From the NCBI RefSeq assembly GCF_025698545.1, contig NC_068571.1, forward strand, positions 16,390,160-16,454,159: 64,000 bases of DNA, written 5' to 3'. The notes under the pieces were generated by a model, which saw only the letters and a list, made by a program, of their open reading frames with translations, had not been told where the DNA came from and made no database searches. Made by a program: the position numbers and the translations under genes. This document shows positions 22,201 through 33,919 of the stretch, piece by piece. Within the stretch, counting starts at the first letter, position 1. Each line of letters opens with the position of its first letter. Origin of the DNA: Gossypium raimondii (Eukaryota; Streptophyta; Magnoliopsida; Malvales; Malvaceae).

Positions 22201-23919
22201 TAGCAGTCTATGGTGAGTACTTGTCTCTCGCTTTGTTTTTCTTCTCAAGCATAGAATATCATAAGACTTAAGCTTTATTGTTATCATTATCAAGAAAAAC
22301 TTGGCTATTGTAAAGAGCAGTTAGACTTTCCTTTTAGTTTACTAGAAAGTTTGGCAAATCTCTTTTTAAACCTCTCTGCAGATTGGGCTGACAATATTAT
22401 TGCTGAGAAGAATGAGCATATATGTCTGGAAATTATTTTGCACTGCGTATGATGGTTCATATTAAGAGGAATTATCATAATATATAAATTCAAGTACCTG
22501 GTTGGTGGTATCAAGTGGATTTACATCTTATTATGCATTTCAGTATCTGTGATATGCCTACTGATCATTTTTTTCCTGCATAGAACAGGGTTGGATTGTT
22601 GATGTTTCATCTGGCATTGGTAAACAACCCTCAAGACGCTCTTGTTATCTGGACCTTTGCTTCTGTTCTATATCATGGAAACTGGAAGGAAGGTGTTGAA
22701 TTTGCAAGAGAATATACTAAACTGCAAGTTAAATTTGTTCCTGAAATCTCAGAATTTTCAGAAACTAAATCAGATGAAGACCTTGCCAAAGAAGTTGCTC
22801 AGTTTGCATCTCTGGTGCAAGATTCTGTAGGGGTCTTAACAGAGACTAGCAATCTATTTGAATCAATGTCCAGATATCCATTTTCTGCTTGCTCTGGTTT
22901 GGTAAGTGCCTGTGACATCTACTCCATTTGAATTTTTTAGCGTTTCTTATCAGAGAGAGGTGTCTATGTTTTCCATACTGTAGGTAAATTAACCTGCCAT
23001 CAGAAGTGCCCCTATGTCTTACCTTGATTTGCTTGAGAATGGACTGTTTTGGTTTCTTACTAAAAAAATATTGGCATTGTTCTGGTACATGAACGTATAT
23101 GTGTATGTATCTTTTGTTAGTAAATAGGTTTTATCCTTTTTTCAGGTATTTGTACCAAAGATCACTGCAAAGAATACTGCTAAATTGTTTGACCTGATGG
23201 TAGAAGATATTAGATCTTTCATAAATGGAAGAGGGAGAATGAGCCCTGAGATAAATTTCCACTTGCTTGGGATAGGGGATCCATGTGAGACAAGATTTGT
23301 GCTTGGCAAAATTATTTTAGAAACAATGAAGGCTGGTCCCCGTGGAGATGCGACAGAGATAGGCAATGATGAGAAAGACCTCCAACCAAAGGCGACTGAG
23401 GAAATTTTGTCCAATAATGAAATTCCAGGGAAGAAGGTTAAAAAATATGCCCCATCAGCATTTATTCCTGATGGCAACAGAGGGATGTTGAAGAAGCAAA
23501 AATTGGTTGACGATGATACTGCTACAAAGAACCAGGAAATGGTTACTAAAGATGAGCTCAACGACTTGGCTGAGAAGCACCAGGAGTTTGGGAAGACATG
23601 CAAATTATCTGAAAATAAGACAAACTCGATGCAAGGGAAAATATCAGAGAAGGAAGAGAAAAGCAAGAAGGATAAGGAAAAGAAATCTAGGAAGCATACG
23701 AAGGTAGTAGAGAAGTCGAAACATCATATTGCACTACATACAGTAAGCAAGAAGCAGCAAAGGGTAGTTAGGGAATTAAATTTGAGGGAGGAGGATGAGA
23801 TGGATAATTTGGAAAAAGTGTTGTGGAAGGAGGAGGTGAAGGAAAGAACAGAAGAACATAAAGGAAGAGCAGGAAAGGAGAGAAACGGTGTAAGTTCACT
23901 TTCTAGTCTCTTCAGGTGA
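19208..23919 (+). CDS. Poly(A) polymerase / tRNA nucleotidyltransferase-family protein (14 exons)
   Basis: Exons with GT/AG borders and matching phases: 19208-19273, 19382-19469, 19568-19672, 19901-19998, 20115-20198, 20316-20452, 20618-20690, 20786-20831, 20942-21051, 21345-21452, 21536-21586, 22151-22212, 22589-22901, 23146-23919; 704 residues. Residues 92-114 hold the class II nucleotidyltransferase signature [19 protein letters not shown], with metal-binding D108 and D110. RDFTINSLFFDP is at 187-198 and [12 protein letters not shown] at 234-245, the RNA/nucleotide-binding motifs of bacterial-type PAP/CCA enzymes. The first 22 residues are rich in Arg, Ser and hydrophobics without acids, suggesting mitochondrial or plastid import. 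The last ~200 residues are a Lys/Glu-rich charged tail. In this plant family the activity (poly(A) addition or CCA) is not settled by sequence. Likely organellar RNA 3'-end processing or decay; the gene looks intact. Confidence 0.9.
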
Positions 23920-24873
23920 CACATTCTCTTTTCCAACAGCACAAGTCGTGTACCAAAGTTGTGATAAAAGTGATAGATAGAGGAGAGGTTGGTAATTGGA
24001 TATGGTGGGATTACAAATTTCTTAACAAAAATTTGACAGTTTAGTGGTTAATGTGCTTTATATCAATTAAACATTAGCGTGTTTTGTATTGTTAACGTTC
24101 TTTCTATTCTGATGATGAATATTACTCGACCCAATTCCAAACTGTTGTTCTTGGTTTCATTCAGTCGCAGTGAATAATAAATGGGTTGTGTTAGAATTAG
24201 AATATTTCACTGCTAGTACCTCATTATTTTTATGACCATATATGTGTGTTAAATTGAATTTTGTACGGAATTTCTTATTTTTAGGGTCAAGATCTCATTT
24301 TATTATTATGATTTATGATTTGTGTCGTCTTTTTTAAATCTTTTCTAATTTTCATTTCATTTCATCTGTGAAAAGAATTCCTTTTTCTTCTTTTGTAATT
24401 CCCACTTAGTTTGGGTCTGGCATGAACCAGGTGCGTGCACTTTTGCAAGCTGCCCCTACCCTAGCGTCGCAATGTATGTCTTGTTGCCTAAGTCCCTTTA
24501 AAATTACACTAATTCAAAATATGCAGCCGTCGCTCACGACACTATGAAGAAAAGAAGCTCCATTCCTTTTATTTTATTAGAATTAGTAATTTTACTATTT
24601 CAATGACGCTTTCCCATTTCTGTTTATTATGCATTTAGCAAAATACGACAAAAAAAAGGGAAATAAAAATAATACTGCAACAACTCCCAAAGAGGCCAAG
24701 ACAAAATTGAACTCCTGAGAAAATCCTAAAACGACGACGTTGTGTTTGTCGACTTCTCACCAACCCTGAGAGAGTGAGAAAGCAAGTAGGCAACAGCCGC
24801 GAGGCACCTGTCCATTTCCTTTGCAGTCCCTTGGAAGTGATGGAGCCCATCGAAAAATATCAAACACTTCCAT
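23920..24873 (+). other. Intergenic region between the two plus-strand genes
   Basis: Contains the 3' UTR of the upstream gene and the PSAT promoter. A CGACGACGTTGTG block near 24733 includes an ACGT core of the kind bound by bZIP factors, and CACCTG near 24805 is an E-box. These are motif matches only. No ORF worth calling. Confidence 0.45.
24176..24181 (+). terminator. Possible poly(A) signal of the nucleotidyltransferase gene
   Basis: AATAAA about 257 bases after the stop codon, in a T-rich region. The position is plausible for a plant 3' UTR, but plant signals are loose. Confidence 0.4.
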
Positions 24874-24880
24874 TATAAAA
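24874..24880 (+). promoter_or_regulatory. TATA box of PSAT
   Basis: TATAAAA 94 bp before the start codon, in a GC-poor setting followed by pyrimidine-rich sequence. Transcription from about 24905 would give a 5' UTR of about 70 bases. Confidence 0.65.
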
Positions 24881-24973
24881 CACTCCCTTTTGCTTTTACT
24901 TCTTCCCACCAAACAAACTCCCATCCCTCAACCCCTACATTTTACTACGCTCTCTGAAATCTTAGTTACATCC

Positions 24974-26236
24974 ATGGCGGCAACATCGCTAAATGCCCCT
25001 AACGCTCCTCTCCTTCAAAAGACCCATCAAACTCATGTCTTTCTCAAACCCATCTCCACCATTCCTTGTCAAACCTCTGCCAAGCGCTTCTCCATCTCTT
25101 GTTCCGCAACTACCCAAGATCGCCTCTCCGTCCAATCCCAATCTCAAGATCGGGTCTTTAACTTCGCCGCCGGTCCCGCCACCTTACCCGAGAACGTCCT
25201 CCTCAAAGCCCAATCCGAGCTTTACAACTGGCACGGATCTGGCATGAGCGTTATGGAAATGAGCCACCGTGGTAAGGATTTCCGTTCTATTATCGAAAAA
25301 GCCGAGACCCATCTCCGTTCCCTTCTCAACATCCCTGAAAACTACGCCGTTTTGTTCCTCCAAGGTGGAGCCACCACCCAGTTCGCTGCTGTCCCTTTGA
25401 ATCTCTGTGCCCCAGGTGACTCCGTTGATTATCTTGTTACTGGATCTTGGGGAGACAAGGCTTTCAAAGAAGCTAAGAAATACTGCAACCCCAAAGTCAT
25501 TTGGAGTGGGAAATCGGAGAACTACGTCAGGGTTCCCTCGTTCGATGGTTTAGAACTGAACCCGAATGGCAAGTATTTGCATATATGCGCCAATGAGACC
25601 ATTTACGGGGTTGAGTTCAAGGACTACCCAGTTCCCCGCAATCCAAATGGGGTTCTTGTTGCTGATATGTCTTCCAATTTTTGTTCCAAACCTGTTGATG
25701 TAACCAAGTTTGGGTTGATTTATGCTGGTGCGCAGAAGAATGTGGGGCCATCCGGGGTTTGCATCGTGATCGTGAGGAAGGATCTTCTAGGAAATGCACA
25801 AGAGATTACCCCTGTAATGCTTGATTACAAGATCCACGCCGACAACAACTCTTTGTACAACACACCTCCATGTTATGGGATTTATATGTGCGGGCTGGTG
25901 TTTGAAGACCTTTTGAAGCAGGGAGGACTGGAAGAGGTTGAGAAGAAGAACCAAAAGAAAGCTGGTATATTGTACAATGCCATCGATGAAAGCAAAGGAT
26001 TCTACAGGTGCCCTGTTGAGAAATCTGTAAGGTCGCTGATGAATGTTCCATTCACATTGGAGAAGTCAGAGTTGGAGGCTGAGTTTTTAAAGGAAGCCGA
26101 GAAGGAGAAGATGGTGCAGCTCAAGGGACATAGGTCGGTGGGAGGCATGCGAGCTTCCATTTATAATGCTATGCCTTTGGCTGGAGTTGAGAAGTTGGTT
26201 GCTTTCATGAAGGATTTCCAGGCAAAGCATGCTTGA
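24974..26236 (+). CDS. PSAT1: Phosphoserine aminotransferase, chloroplast precursor
   Basis: One uninterrupted exon of 420 codons. The ATG at 24974 (context TCCATGGCG) is chosen because the frame upstream lacks an ATG and lies across the TATA box. Residues 1 to about 58 are Ser/Thr-rich and acid-poor, a plastid transit peptide. The mature enzyme begins near [18 protein letters not shown], the standard PSAT start, and continues with [16 protein letters not shown] and [11 protein letters not shown], which binds the PLP phosphate. The Schiff-base lysine is K255 in [11 protein letters not shown]. The C-terminal [16 protein letters not shown] contacts substrate. It converts 3-phosphohydroxypyruvate and glutamate to phosphoserine and 2-oxoglutarate, step two of the phosphorylated serine pathway. 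Family class-V aminotransferase; length as in other plants. No defect seen. Confidence 0.97.
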   Translation: MAATSLNAPNAPLLQKTHQTHVFLKPISTIPCQTSAKRFSISCSATTQDRLSVQSQSQDRVFNFAAGPATLPENVLLKAQSELYNWHGSGMSVMEMSHRGKDFRSIIEKAETHLRSLLNIPENYAVLFLQGGATTQFAAVPLNLCAPGDSVDYLVTGSWGDKAFKEAKKYCNPKVIWSGKSENYVRVPSFDGLELNPNGKYLHICANETIYGVEFKDYPVPRNPNGVLVADMSSNFCSKPVDVTKFGLIYAGAQKNVGPSGVCIVIVRKDLLGNAQEITPVMLDYKIHADNNSLYNTPPCYGIYMCGLVFEDLLKQGGLEEVEKKNQKKAGILYNAIDESKGFYRCPVEKSVRSLMNVPFTLEKSELEAEFLKEAEKEKMVQLKGHRSVGGMRASIYNAMPLAGVEKLVAFMKDFQAKHA

Positions 26237-26951
26237 TTCACGTCTCTTCCTATATAAAGTGCGGTTGTTCTCTTCTGTTTGTGTTCACTCTTTTATGTTT
26301 TTGCTATGGTTTTATGTCGGGTAGGTTTTAGATACTATTGGTGATAAATCTGAAAGTTCCAAACAGGGGAAGTTAAGCAAGATTTTTGTAATAGACATGA
26401 TTTGCTAGTTTCATTTCCTATTCTGATTCTTAAGTGCACAATATTAATTAATTCTAATAAAGGTCGCTTGAATTTTGGTGTTTATTGTTTTCTATTACTA
26501 ATTGCACCCACATTGCTTGAATTCAAGTTTACATGTAAAACTGTCAATTTCACTGTTGCAGTAGGTTGCATTCTCCTCGACTAAAACTGAGAAATAGTTT
26601 GGACCTTGACACAAAGAATCAATAAGAAACTCTTGCTTAGGGCATTAGATGCAAATAGGAGCAACCCCAGAGGAAAACTTGGGGAGATCCAACAACCGTC
26701 AACAGTAACTAATGCTTGGATTACATCTGCAGAAAGTGGTGTCAATAAAGAGAGGGATGGATCTTGGGAGAACATCGGTCCAAGGTGCAGTAGGCTTGTT
26801 GCACTTAAGAATCTGTGGCTGCGGATATAAAGGTTCAATGATGCCACAAAGTATGAGATTCTTCAGTAAGTTACTAAGTTACGAGTACGAGTAAACACTT
26901 GCATTCTTTCATCTTAATAAAGGGACTGAAATAAAAGGATTTTGCTGTGTG

Positions 26952-26988
<37 letters not shown>

Positions 26989-27504
26989 TAGCAGATTATC
27001 ATGGTATTTGTCTAATATCATGGGATATATACTGTAGTATATTAACAAATTATAAGCCAAAAAAAATCAAGCATTAAACAGTGAATAGAAATAACCTCTT
27101 TAGGACTAACCTGAAGGGTATGCATCATAGTTGAAGGGTATAAAGCAGATCAACTCAATCAACTCATGCTTGCGTGATTGTGAAAGTTTGTACTTGTTTC
27201 AAGGAGCTCTAGTGTAACTGTTTGATTAACTTCACTAAGCATGGTCCCAAGGTAAACCCTTTCCTGATTAAATATGTTGCATTATTTTTCTTGATATAAA
27301 TTAAACATTGATAGCATGAAGAAAAATATGTTTGTAGTTTATAATGTTGGTTGGTAACAATATTAAATTATTTAAAAAGTCAAGTTTTAGATATCTAATT
27401 ATAACCATTGGTGATTAATTGTGTTGTAAGGACAACTTTTATATGTAAAGTGGTGTTATAATGACGTAATTGTTTTTGGTATAGAAGAAAAAAAACTAGC
27501 CAAT
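26237..27504. other. Region after PSAT, with an (AT)n microsatellite
   Basis: Holds the PSAT 3' UTR to about 26480. An (AT)n tract of about 31 bp spans 26953-26983. The block at 26590-26860 is less AT-rich and has overlapping short ORFs on both strands, none recognisable. No repeat borders seen. Confidence 0.5.
26456..26461 (+). terminator. Possible poly(A) signal of PSAT
   Basis: AATAAA 220 bases after the stop codon, preceded by TTTTTGTAATAGA-type upstream sequence; typical plant 3' end spacing. Confidence 0.5.
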
Positions 27505-28005
27505 TTATACCTCATTTGCCTCGACAAGGCATCGTCGTCTCTCATCAGCCTGCAGTAGCCCCATTGCCCGTGTTGGTGGTGATTGGTGCAGTTGCATTCC
27601 CTTTCCCTTACCTCTTGCTGGTGCTGCCATACAATTCGCTACTGTATTCCCTTCTCTGTATACATACTGAACTCTCATCTCCCAACTCCGTTCAAGTAGC
27701 TCCCTTAATGCTCGGACCGCCTCATGATGCACATCCTGACCAGTACCATTAAGCAACTGCACAACGGCAGCATTATTCACTTCCAACACTCTTAGGAATA
27801 CCAAGATCCCATGCAAGCAACAAGCCATCAAATGCACCCCACAGTTCTGCCTCTATCATTTAACATCCTCCAATCCCTTGGAAAAGCCACTATCCATCGT
27901 CCTTGACTGTCTTGGATAACACCTCTCGCTGTTGCAACATTAGTCTCGCTACATACCGTGCCATCAGTATTTACCTTCCACCATCCCTTTGGCAGTCCCT
28001 TCCAC
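27505..28005 (-). pseudogene. LINE-type RNase H domain fragment
   Basis: Read on the minus strand: WWKVNTDGTV, then GVIQDSQGRWIVAF, AELWGAFDGLLLAWDLGI, and after a frameshift EVNNAAVVQLLNGT, ALRELLERSW and YREGNTVANCMA. This is the order of the RNase H domain at the 3' end of plant non-LTR retrotransposons, often annotated as 'putative ribonuclease H protein'. The first catalytic Asp (in NTDG) and the Glu of AELWG are readable. At least two frameshifts and the loss of the reverse transcriptase make it a relic. Confidence 0.75.
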
Positions 28006-28069
28006 CTATTGCCGTTCGATCAATCTTTTAGCTACTACCTAAACCTACATGCGCAACATCAAATATGCA

Positions 28070-28072
<3 letters not shown>

Positions 28073-28124
<52 letters not shown>
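28073..28124. repeat. (TAA)n microsatellite
   Basis: About 17 uninterrupted AAT/TAA units; usable as a length marker, no other role seen. Confidence 0.95.
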
Positions 28125-28126
<2 letters not shown>

Positions 28127-28221
28127 GAACACAAGAATAATAGAGAAGAGATAAATATGAGAATAGGGGGGATTTCTATTGCATTTTATTCTTCTTCTAC
28201 ACATCACAAGTAGTATACTCT

Positions 28222-28264
28222 TAAATAAATAAATAAATAAATAAATATATATATATATATATAT
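28222..28264. repeat. Compound (AAAT)n-(AT)n microsatellite
   Basis: Six AAAT units run directly into about ten AT units. Confidence 0.95.
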
Positions 28265-28289
28265 AGGAAGATTAGACACCACATTTTCT

Positions 28290-29899
28290 AATACATAAAT
28301 AAGAAAAAGCAGTTACAAGGAGATGAAAGGTGAAATGTTATTATAATAATCATCCACTTAATAGCATTCATGACACGCCTCTTTGTATATCCATTGTATG
28401 AAAGAAATGTTTCATTAAAAACTTTACTAGGAAAAACCTTGTAGGACAAAAACTTAGTGAATAAAAAGAGTACACAACTATAATACGATAACATGTTTCC
28501 TCATTAAAAATTTTACTAGGAAATCCCAATGAGACAAAACCTAGTTAAGAGAAAAAGAGTACAATATGTATTTACTCCTCTCATGAAAACATCACATAAT
28601 ATATTATATTCTATGTATTCAATATTGAATACTAACTTTTCAAATGACCATTTGAATGTATTTGCTAAGCATTTATATCATCATTCTTTTGAAAGTTATG
28701 AATGAACAATTTCTAGAAACTTTATATGTTTCTAGCATTTTAAATTCAAGGATTTTAATATAAACTTTACTATATAGTGATTCATATAACGAGTTGTTAC
28801 AACAACTATTAAACGTATGTTAAATCTTTGTTAGTTTAATAATATACCTAAAGAGTATTATATCTTTTCATGATCAATGCTAGGATTTAGCGAAAAATTT
28901 CATATTTTTATTGTTTTTGCAAAACTATTTCATTTATACCCTTGCTAGCTTTATACAATTAAGTATTTGGACTATTCAATATGTATATTTCTCAATAGCT
29001 TTATTCAAGATCCTCTTTTTATTTCATTATTTCAATAATATTTCATACAAAATCATTGTCGACCACTTTTATTATCAGTTCCATATTTTCTCGAATGGAT
29101 ATAACTTATCGAGATCTCTTTATTTTTACTATTTTAATCTTCAGTTTCAGGTATCTGAATGTCTTATGGAGGTTTAGTTTTTAGTTATGTCTTGAGTCTC
29201 TTTTGGAGCGCTCACCTCCACTATATGACCATATAGATTTATTATTATTATTATTATTACTATTATTATGAGAATTTTCATATTTGGAACCGATCAATAT
29301 ATCATGCTTTAGGCATGCATTACTTTCATTTGTTCTAACTAATTTATCCTACTAGGACTTTAATTCAAATTTAAAACATTAGTGGTATATAACACTTGGT
29401 TATTCTCATCAAGTTAGTAAATATATCTGCGCTTAACTTGTAATAAAGTGAGTTATCCTTTTTTTGGAAATTTTAGTTCAAAATTACTCTCTATGAGGAT
29501 CTAGATAATGATAACTCATTATAAGCAATGATTTTATCTAGTTATTAGTTTTCTTTCCTAATGTTGTGAAAACTATTAAATCAAAATAGTAACCACAATA
29601 TCATGTCATAATTGAATTTTCAATTCATTCAGGACATATAATAATACAAGGAGACTCATAATTAATATATATTCTCAACTTTCTTTAAATACTTATTTTG
29701 TGCATTGTTATAGATCAACTTTAACATATGCTACACAATCAAAAATTCTAAAATAGGTAGTATTTTGCTCCTGACCAAAAGTCAATAATAATGGGAAGTA
29801 TTTACATTAAATTATTGGCATGATGCGTAAAAGTGTCTATTAATGTAAAATATTATATCCTTATGCATATACGCAAAAATTTTCGTTCTCAAAAGATAT
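28290..29899 (-). pseudogene. Old Copia element (Copia-C), 3' half: integrase end to polyprotein end
   Basis: Heavily decayed. On the minus strand 29550-29900 still resembles the integrase C-terminal part (GYNILHINRHF, then RIYINYESPCIII, cf. the usual GYESPSIIRY block). About 28600-28700 has FEKLVFNIEY, the end of RNase H. It is followed by the 3' non-coding stretch near 28300-28570, whose GTTTTGTCTCATTGGG-type sequence I associate with Copia elements. Stops and shifts are frequent. It continues on the far side of the solo LTR at 35820. Confidence 0.6.
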
Positions 29900-30010
29900 T
29901 GTCACATCCCAAAAATCGGGTTAGTAAAAATTGAGTTAGTGAAATCAAGAGTGGTCACGTTTTAATTTTTAATTTAAGATTGTGAAAATGTTGCAAAGTG
30001 ATTAATTTGT

Positions 30011-30060
30011 TTTAGTGGTTAAGAGTGTTGCTTGTGTTTGTAAGGTTTTGGGTTCGAATC
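30011..30060 (+). promoter_or_regulatory. tRNA-like Pol III A and B boxes inside the LTR
   Basis: TTTAGTGGTTAAGAG resembles an A box and GGTTCGAATC is an exact B-box core, about 35 bp apart as in a tRNA gene. The sequence does not fold as a full tRNA. The same arrangement is seen near one end of the solo LTR at 57074-59771. Confidence 0.5.
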
Positions 30061-30159
30061 TCTTCATTTGAAAATTTTGCTACTTTTGTCCCTATCTTTA
30101 ACTCTAAACATCTGACTTAAATTTAATTCCTACACAAGTATTGATAAGAAAGAGTCTAT

Positions 30160-30210
30160 TAGTTTAATGCTAAGGCTTCACATTACCCTTTGGTTCTGTG
30201 TTTGAATCCT
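30160..30210 (+). promoter_or_regulatory. Second tRNA-like Pol III motif in the same LTR
   Basis: TTAGTTTAATGCTAAGGC then GTTTGAATCCT about 40 bp on; a weaker A box with a good B-box core. Confidence 0.4.
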
Positions 30211-33200
30211 AGTGTGTGCACAATGAAATTATTTTTATTATTTTTGGTCAATGCTGCCCATGTGGAGGAAGTTGAGTGGAATTCAAGGGGAAAAAAATTG
30301 ATAAGGAGTGTGGGGAAGTGGATAGTTGTTTTTAATTAATTAATTAATTCTGTTTTTAAAAAATTCCTAAAATATTTCCCCAAAATTCTCCTAATTCTAC
30401 TGTCCACTTCTCTTCCCACTTCTCATGTTAGTTTTTTCTTCTTTCCTTTCTTCTTTTCTATTTTCTTTTTCTTTCCTCTTCTGTTCTGTTTGTCGATTCT
30501 TTTGGCCATCTTTGCTTGGAAGATTCACCATTGTAGTATCAATTTTTCGTGTAAGTGAACTCTGTATTTTCATGAGCTTGTGGAGGAGGAATGCAAATTT
30601 TTATTCTATAGTTTTTGATTGGTTTATGTTGGGTTGATTCCTATGGTGATTTTTGTTAGGTGACAATCGAGAGACGCAGAACTCTCCTCCTGCGATTTAA
30701 GTGTTGTTAACTGTCATTTTTTTCAAGATTAAGTGACTAATCGTCGTTGTTAGAGGCTGATTTCGATGTAATGTAGTTTGATTGTCTACATTATTTTTTT
30801 TGAATAAGCGTTTCAAGTTTGGAAAAATCATGTTAATTAATTCGTGTGAATGGTTAATTAGGGTTATGAAATTCTTGTTGGGGTGTTTGCTTCAGAAATC
30901 AATAAGGTTTGTATCGGAAAACTCAAAAAATAACGAATAGTGCAAAGCCAAAAAACTCATAGTGGATGTCACACGACCGCGTGTCGGGCCGTGCGACAGA
31001 CCGTGTGGTAGGCTATGTGGGTTACACGGCTATGTGCCAGATCATGTGGACTACACGAGATGGACTATTTGGGCTATGTGGGCCACACGGGCATTTGTAG
31101 GTCGTGTGTAGGCCATTTGGACCACACAGGCATGTGTAGGTCGTGTGGGCTGCACGAGTTGGGCTAGTTTGGTCATGTGGGCCACATGGGCATGTGGGCC
31201 CATTTTTTGGAAAATTTTCACTTAGGGTCGTTTTGATCTATGATTTGTAATTAGACTTTTTGTACGTTTCATACTTGCTTAATAAGACTTGGAAACAAGG
31301 TATATGTTAATGTGCTTATGTATGTGACGTGTTTAAGGTATGTGAATTATATATGTATGATTTGTGTTTTGTCAATCTAATGGTTTGTTGTTGTTTTGCT
31401 ATGTTGTGTATGAGCATATGATGTCTAAATCTGTTAAATTTGTGTATATTTGGATTCTGCTATATGACCATACATGTGACATTATGGCGAAATTGATTTG
31501 TTTATATTGAATTTGTGATACATCTGTTCTGCTAAAGCATGAAATGCCATGCCTTCTAATTTCTGATATTGTACGACTGCATGTCTTACATACTTCTCAT
31601 TCTGATTCAGTATATGCATGCCATGTCACATTGCATAGGGTTTGGGATAATATGGAAATGAGGAAGTTGTGTTAGTTTAATGATTTGCACTATCTGGTGG
31701 TTCATCTATATTTTTTCTAGCAGTTTGTCTGCAATTATAGTGGCTCGATCACATATATTTGTTCTGGTAGCTTGGCTGCAATATAGTGGCTTGACCACAT
31801 ATATCCAATTCAACAATTTTAATTGCAACTTGGTGGCATTTACCACAATTATCTGTTGGTGTGATTGGATGGACGAGTTTTAGGGAACTCTATTTGGTGT
31901 GTAGCGGAGTTGGGTAGGAAGTTTTCTGAAAAATCTACATTATGTTTTTTGAAAAGCATTGCATTGGCATAAGCATGCATTCTTAGTGATGTGATCCCAA
32001 GTCTAAGTTATGAGGGAGGCCTCGGTGGGCTTATGCAAAAACGTTGGGATCAAGCCCAAACTAGTCATGCCCAAGTTGGGCCGAGCCCAACTCCTATGCT
32101 GGTCCAAATCACTTAAGTTTTCAATGAATTTTTTAAGGGGCCTGATTGATTTAATCATGCCAAATTTAAAGACTGTTGAACTTAAGTTTAATCTAATAAG
32201 TTTATGTTTTAATTTAATTCCACAGATTTTGTCATACATATTATTACATGTCTTATGTGTTCTAGTTATTAAGTTTTTTAGCATGTGTGCATGTGATATC
32301 ACATTATGTCTTGTTTGTGTCATTTAACATATTTTTAGTTGTGTGTGTCTTGTGTTTCTATAATATATGCGCATGAATATTTATCATCCTTGCATTTTTT
32401 AAGTATGTTGTTTGAACTTAAGTATGAGTCCTCGAATGTGTCTTATGTATATATGTGTGCTCATGGTATAATATATATATGTTTATGCGTATGAGTCAAG
32501 AGTTATGCATATACTTTTTGGGTTAAATTGTGTTGGTCGAATTTTAGAATGAGAATGTTGCAAAGCTGATGCCTATTTATATGTGTGTAGATGACCATTC
32601 GGATGGGATTAAGATGACCCTTTAAGCTCTATCCATCTTACCAAATTCATCACAAGATCTTTCTAGAATTATCAAGAATCAAGTCATCAAATGTTGATAC
32701 ATGCAACCATTCATATGGATGGGTCAAATGCATGTCATCAAGTTGACTTAAGAATAAATAATTCATATCATTTAAGAGTTGCATGGACGGTGGCTGCAAG
32801 GGGAAATGGACGTTCTAGAAGTTTGTCACTAATTCATGCTCCTACATGCTTATTAAAGCCTCAAATTAAAGACATGCATGTCCCATGCTAGGAGCATTCG
32901 ACCAAGGGGGATTTTGGGACTTAAATGGCTGCACATTCATAGAACAAGGAGATACTTAAGGCCTAAGTATGCATGAATGCACCAAATAAAGAGTTGTGAC
33001 TATTCAGCCAAAAGCATGCACAAACCTACAAGGACATGAACTAGATTTAATAGTGTGTGTGAACATATTCATGCTTAGTGTGAACATCTTAAAAATTGTG
33101 CGTGAGTGTGTTTAAGGCTAGTGTGAACCTAATAGATCCCAAATTTGAATGGCCATTTTAAGGGCCTATATAAATAATGTAAAAGGGACATTTTCGGTCA

Positions 33201-33919
33201 GACCATTTGAATACAAAAACTTTATTTGTGAGATTCTTCTCTCCAAGGTTCTTAATCGAACGTATTTGAACTTATCAAACTTCCTTCGAGTTTGTGGCGT
33301 TCACCCATGACTTATCATTTCGTCTACCACCTAGAAGTGTGGCATTTTCGTTATACCAAGGTTCGAGTATTTTTCAAATTTACGAGGGTTGAGTTTGATT
33401 ATAACTTCAGTTCCATAAAACATTCAAGTGCTTCGGGTCACGGTTTCCACCACCTTTTAAACCTATTCAAGACGATCTTTCCTTCAAGTAAGTTTCTAAA
33501 CTTTCCAAATCTTAGGAAATCACATCACTTAGTTTTGCTCAATTCATCGATATGAAATTCTCTGTGATTTGATTGTTGTGTTATTTGTGTTCTCTTTTTG
33601 AGTTTAGTTACACACTGAGCTTTATAACTCACCCTTTTGTTTTTGACCTTTTAGATAATCAGCTAATTTAGGTCCGGACAGAGTGCGGGAGTTCGAATTG
33701 GTTTTCACGTAAAATGGTCTGTTTTGGTTAATAAATTAAGATTTCCGGACTTTTGATTTTTGGACTAAGTTTTCAAATTTGGTTTTGTTTTTGGGTTTTG
33801 TTCTATTCATCGATTTTTAGGTGTTCTTAACATAAAACTGCAAAATTATTTGAATTTGACAAATTGAAATTTGGTCTACAAAACTTAAAAACTCTGAAAA
33901 TACACACTAGAAAATTAAG

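Noticed and set aside
22596..22931. Independent 111-codon ORF
   Set aside because: It is exon 13 of the same gene read through into its donor site GTAAGT.
23884..23915. A further intron at the end of the last exon (GTAAGT ... TTCAG)
   Set aside because: The gap would be about 25-30 bp, far below the minimum size of plant introns.
23185..23919. Separate gene encoding a 244-residue basic protein
   Set aside because: It is the last exon of the nucleotidyltransferase-family gene: the AG acceptor at 23144-23145 and its phase fit the preceding exon.
24821..24973. N-terminal extension of PSAT by 51 residues
   Set aside because: It begins with TTG, overlaps the TATA box and lacks transit-peptide character. 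The ATG at 24974 has good context and is followed by a normal transit peptide.
30011..30066. A true tRNA gene
   Set aside because: Only A- and B-box-like motifs are present; no acceptor stem or anticodon arm can be drawn.
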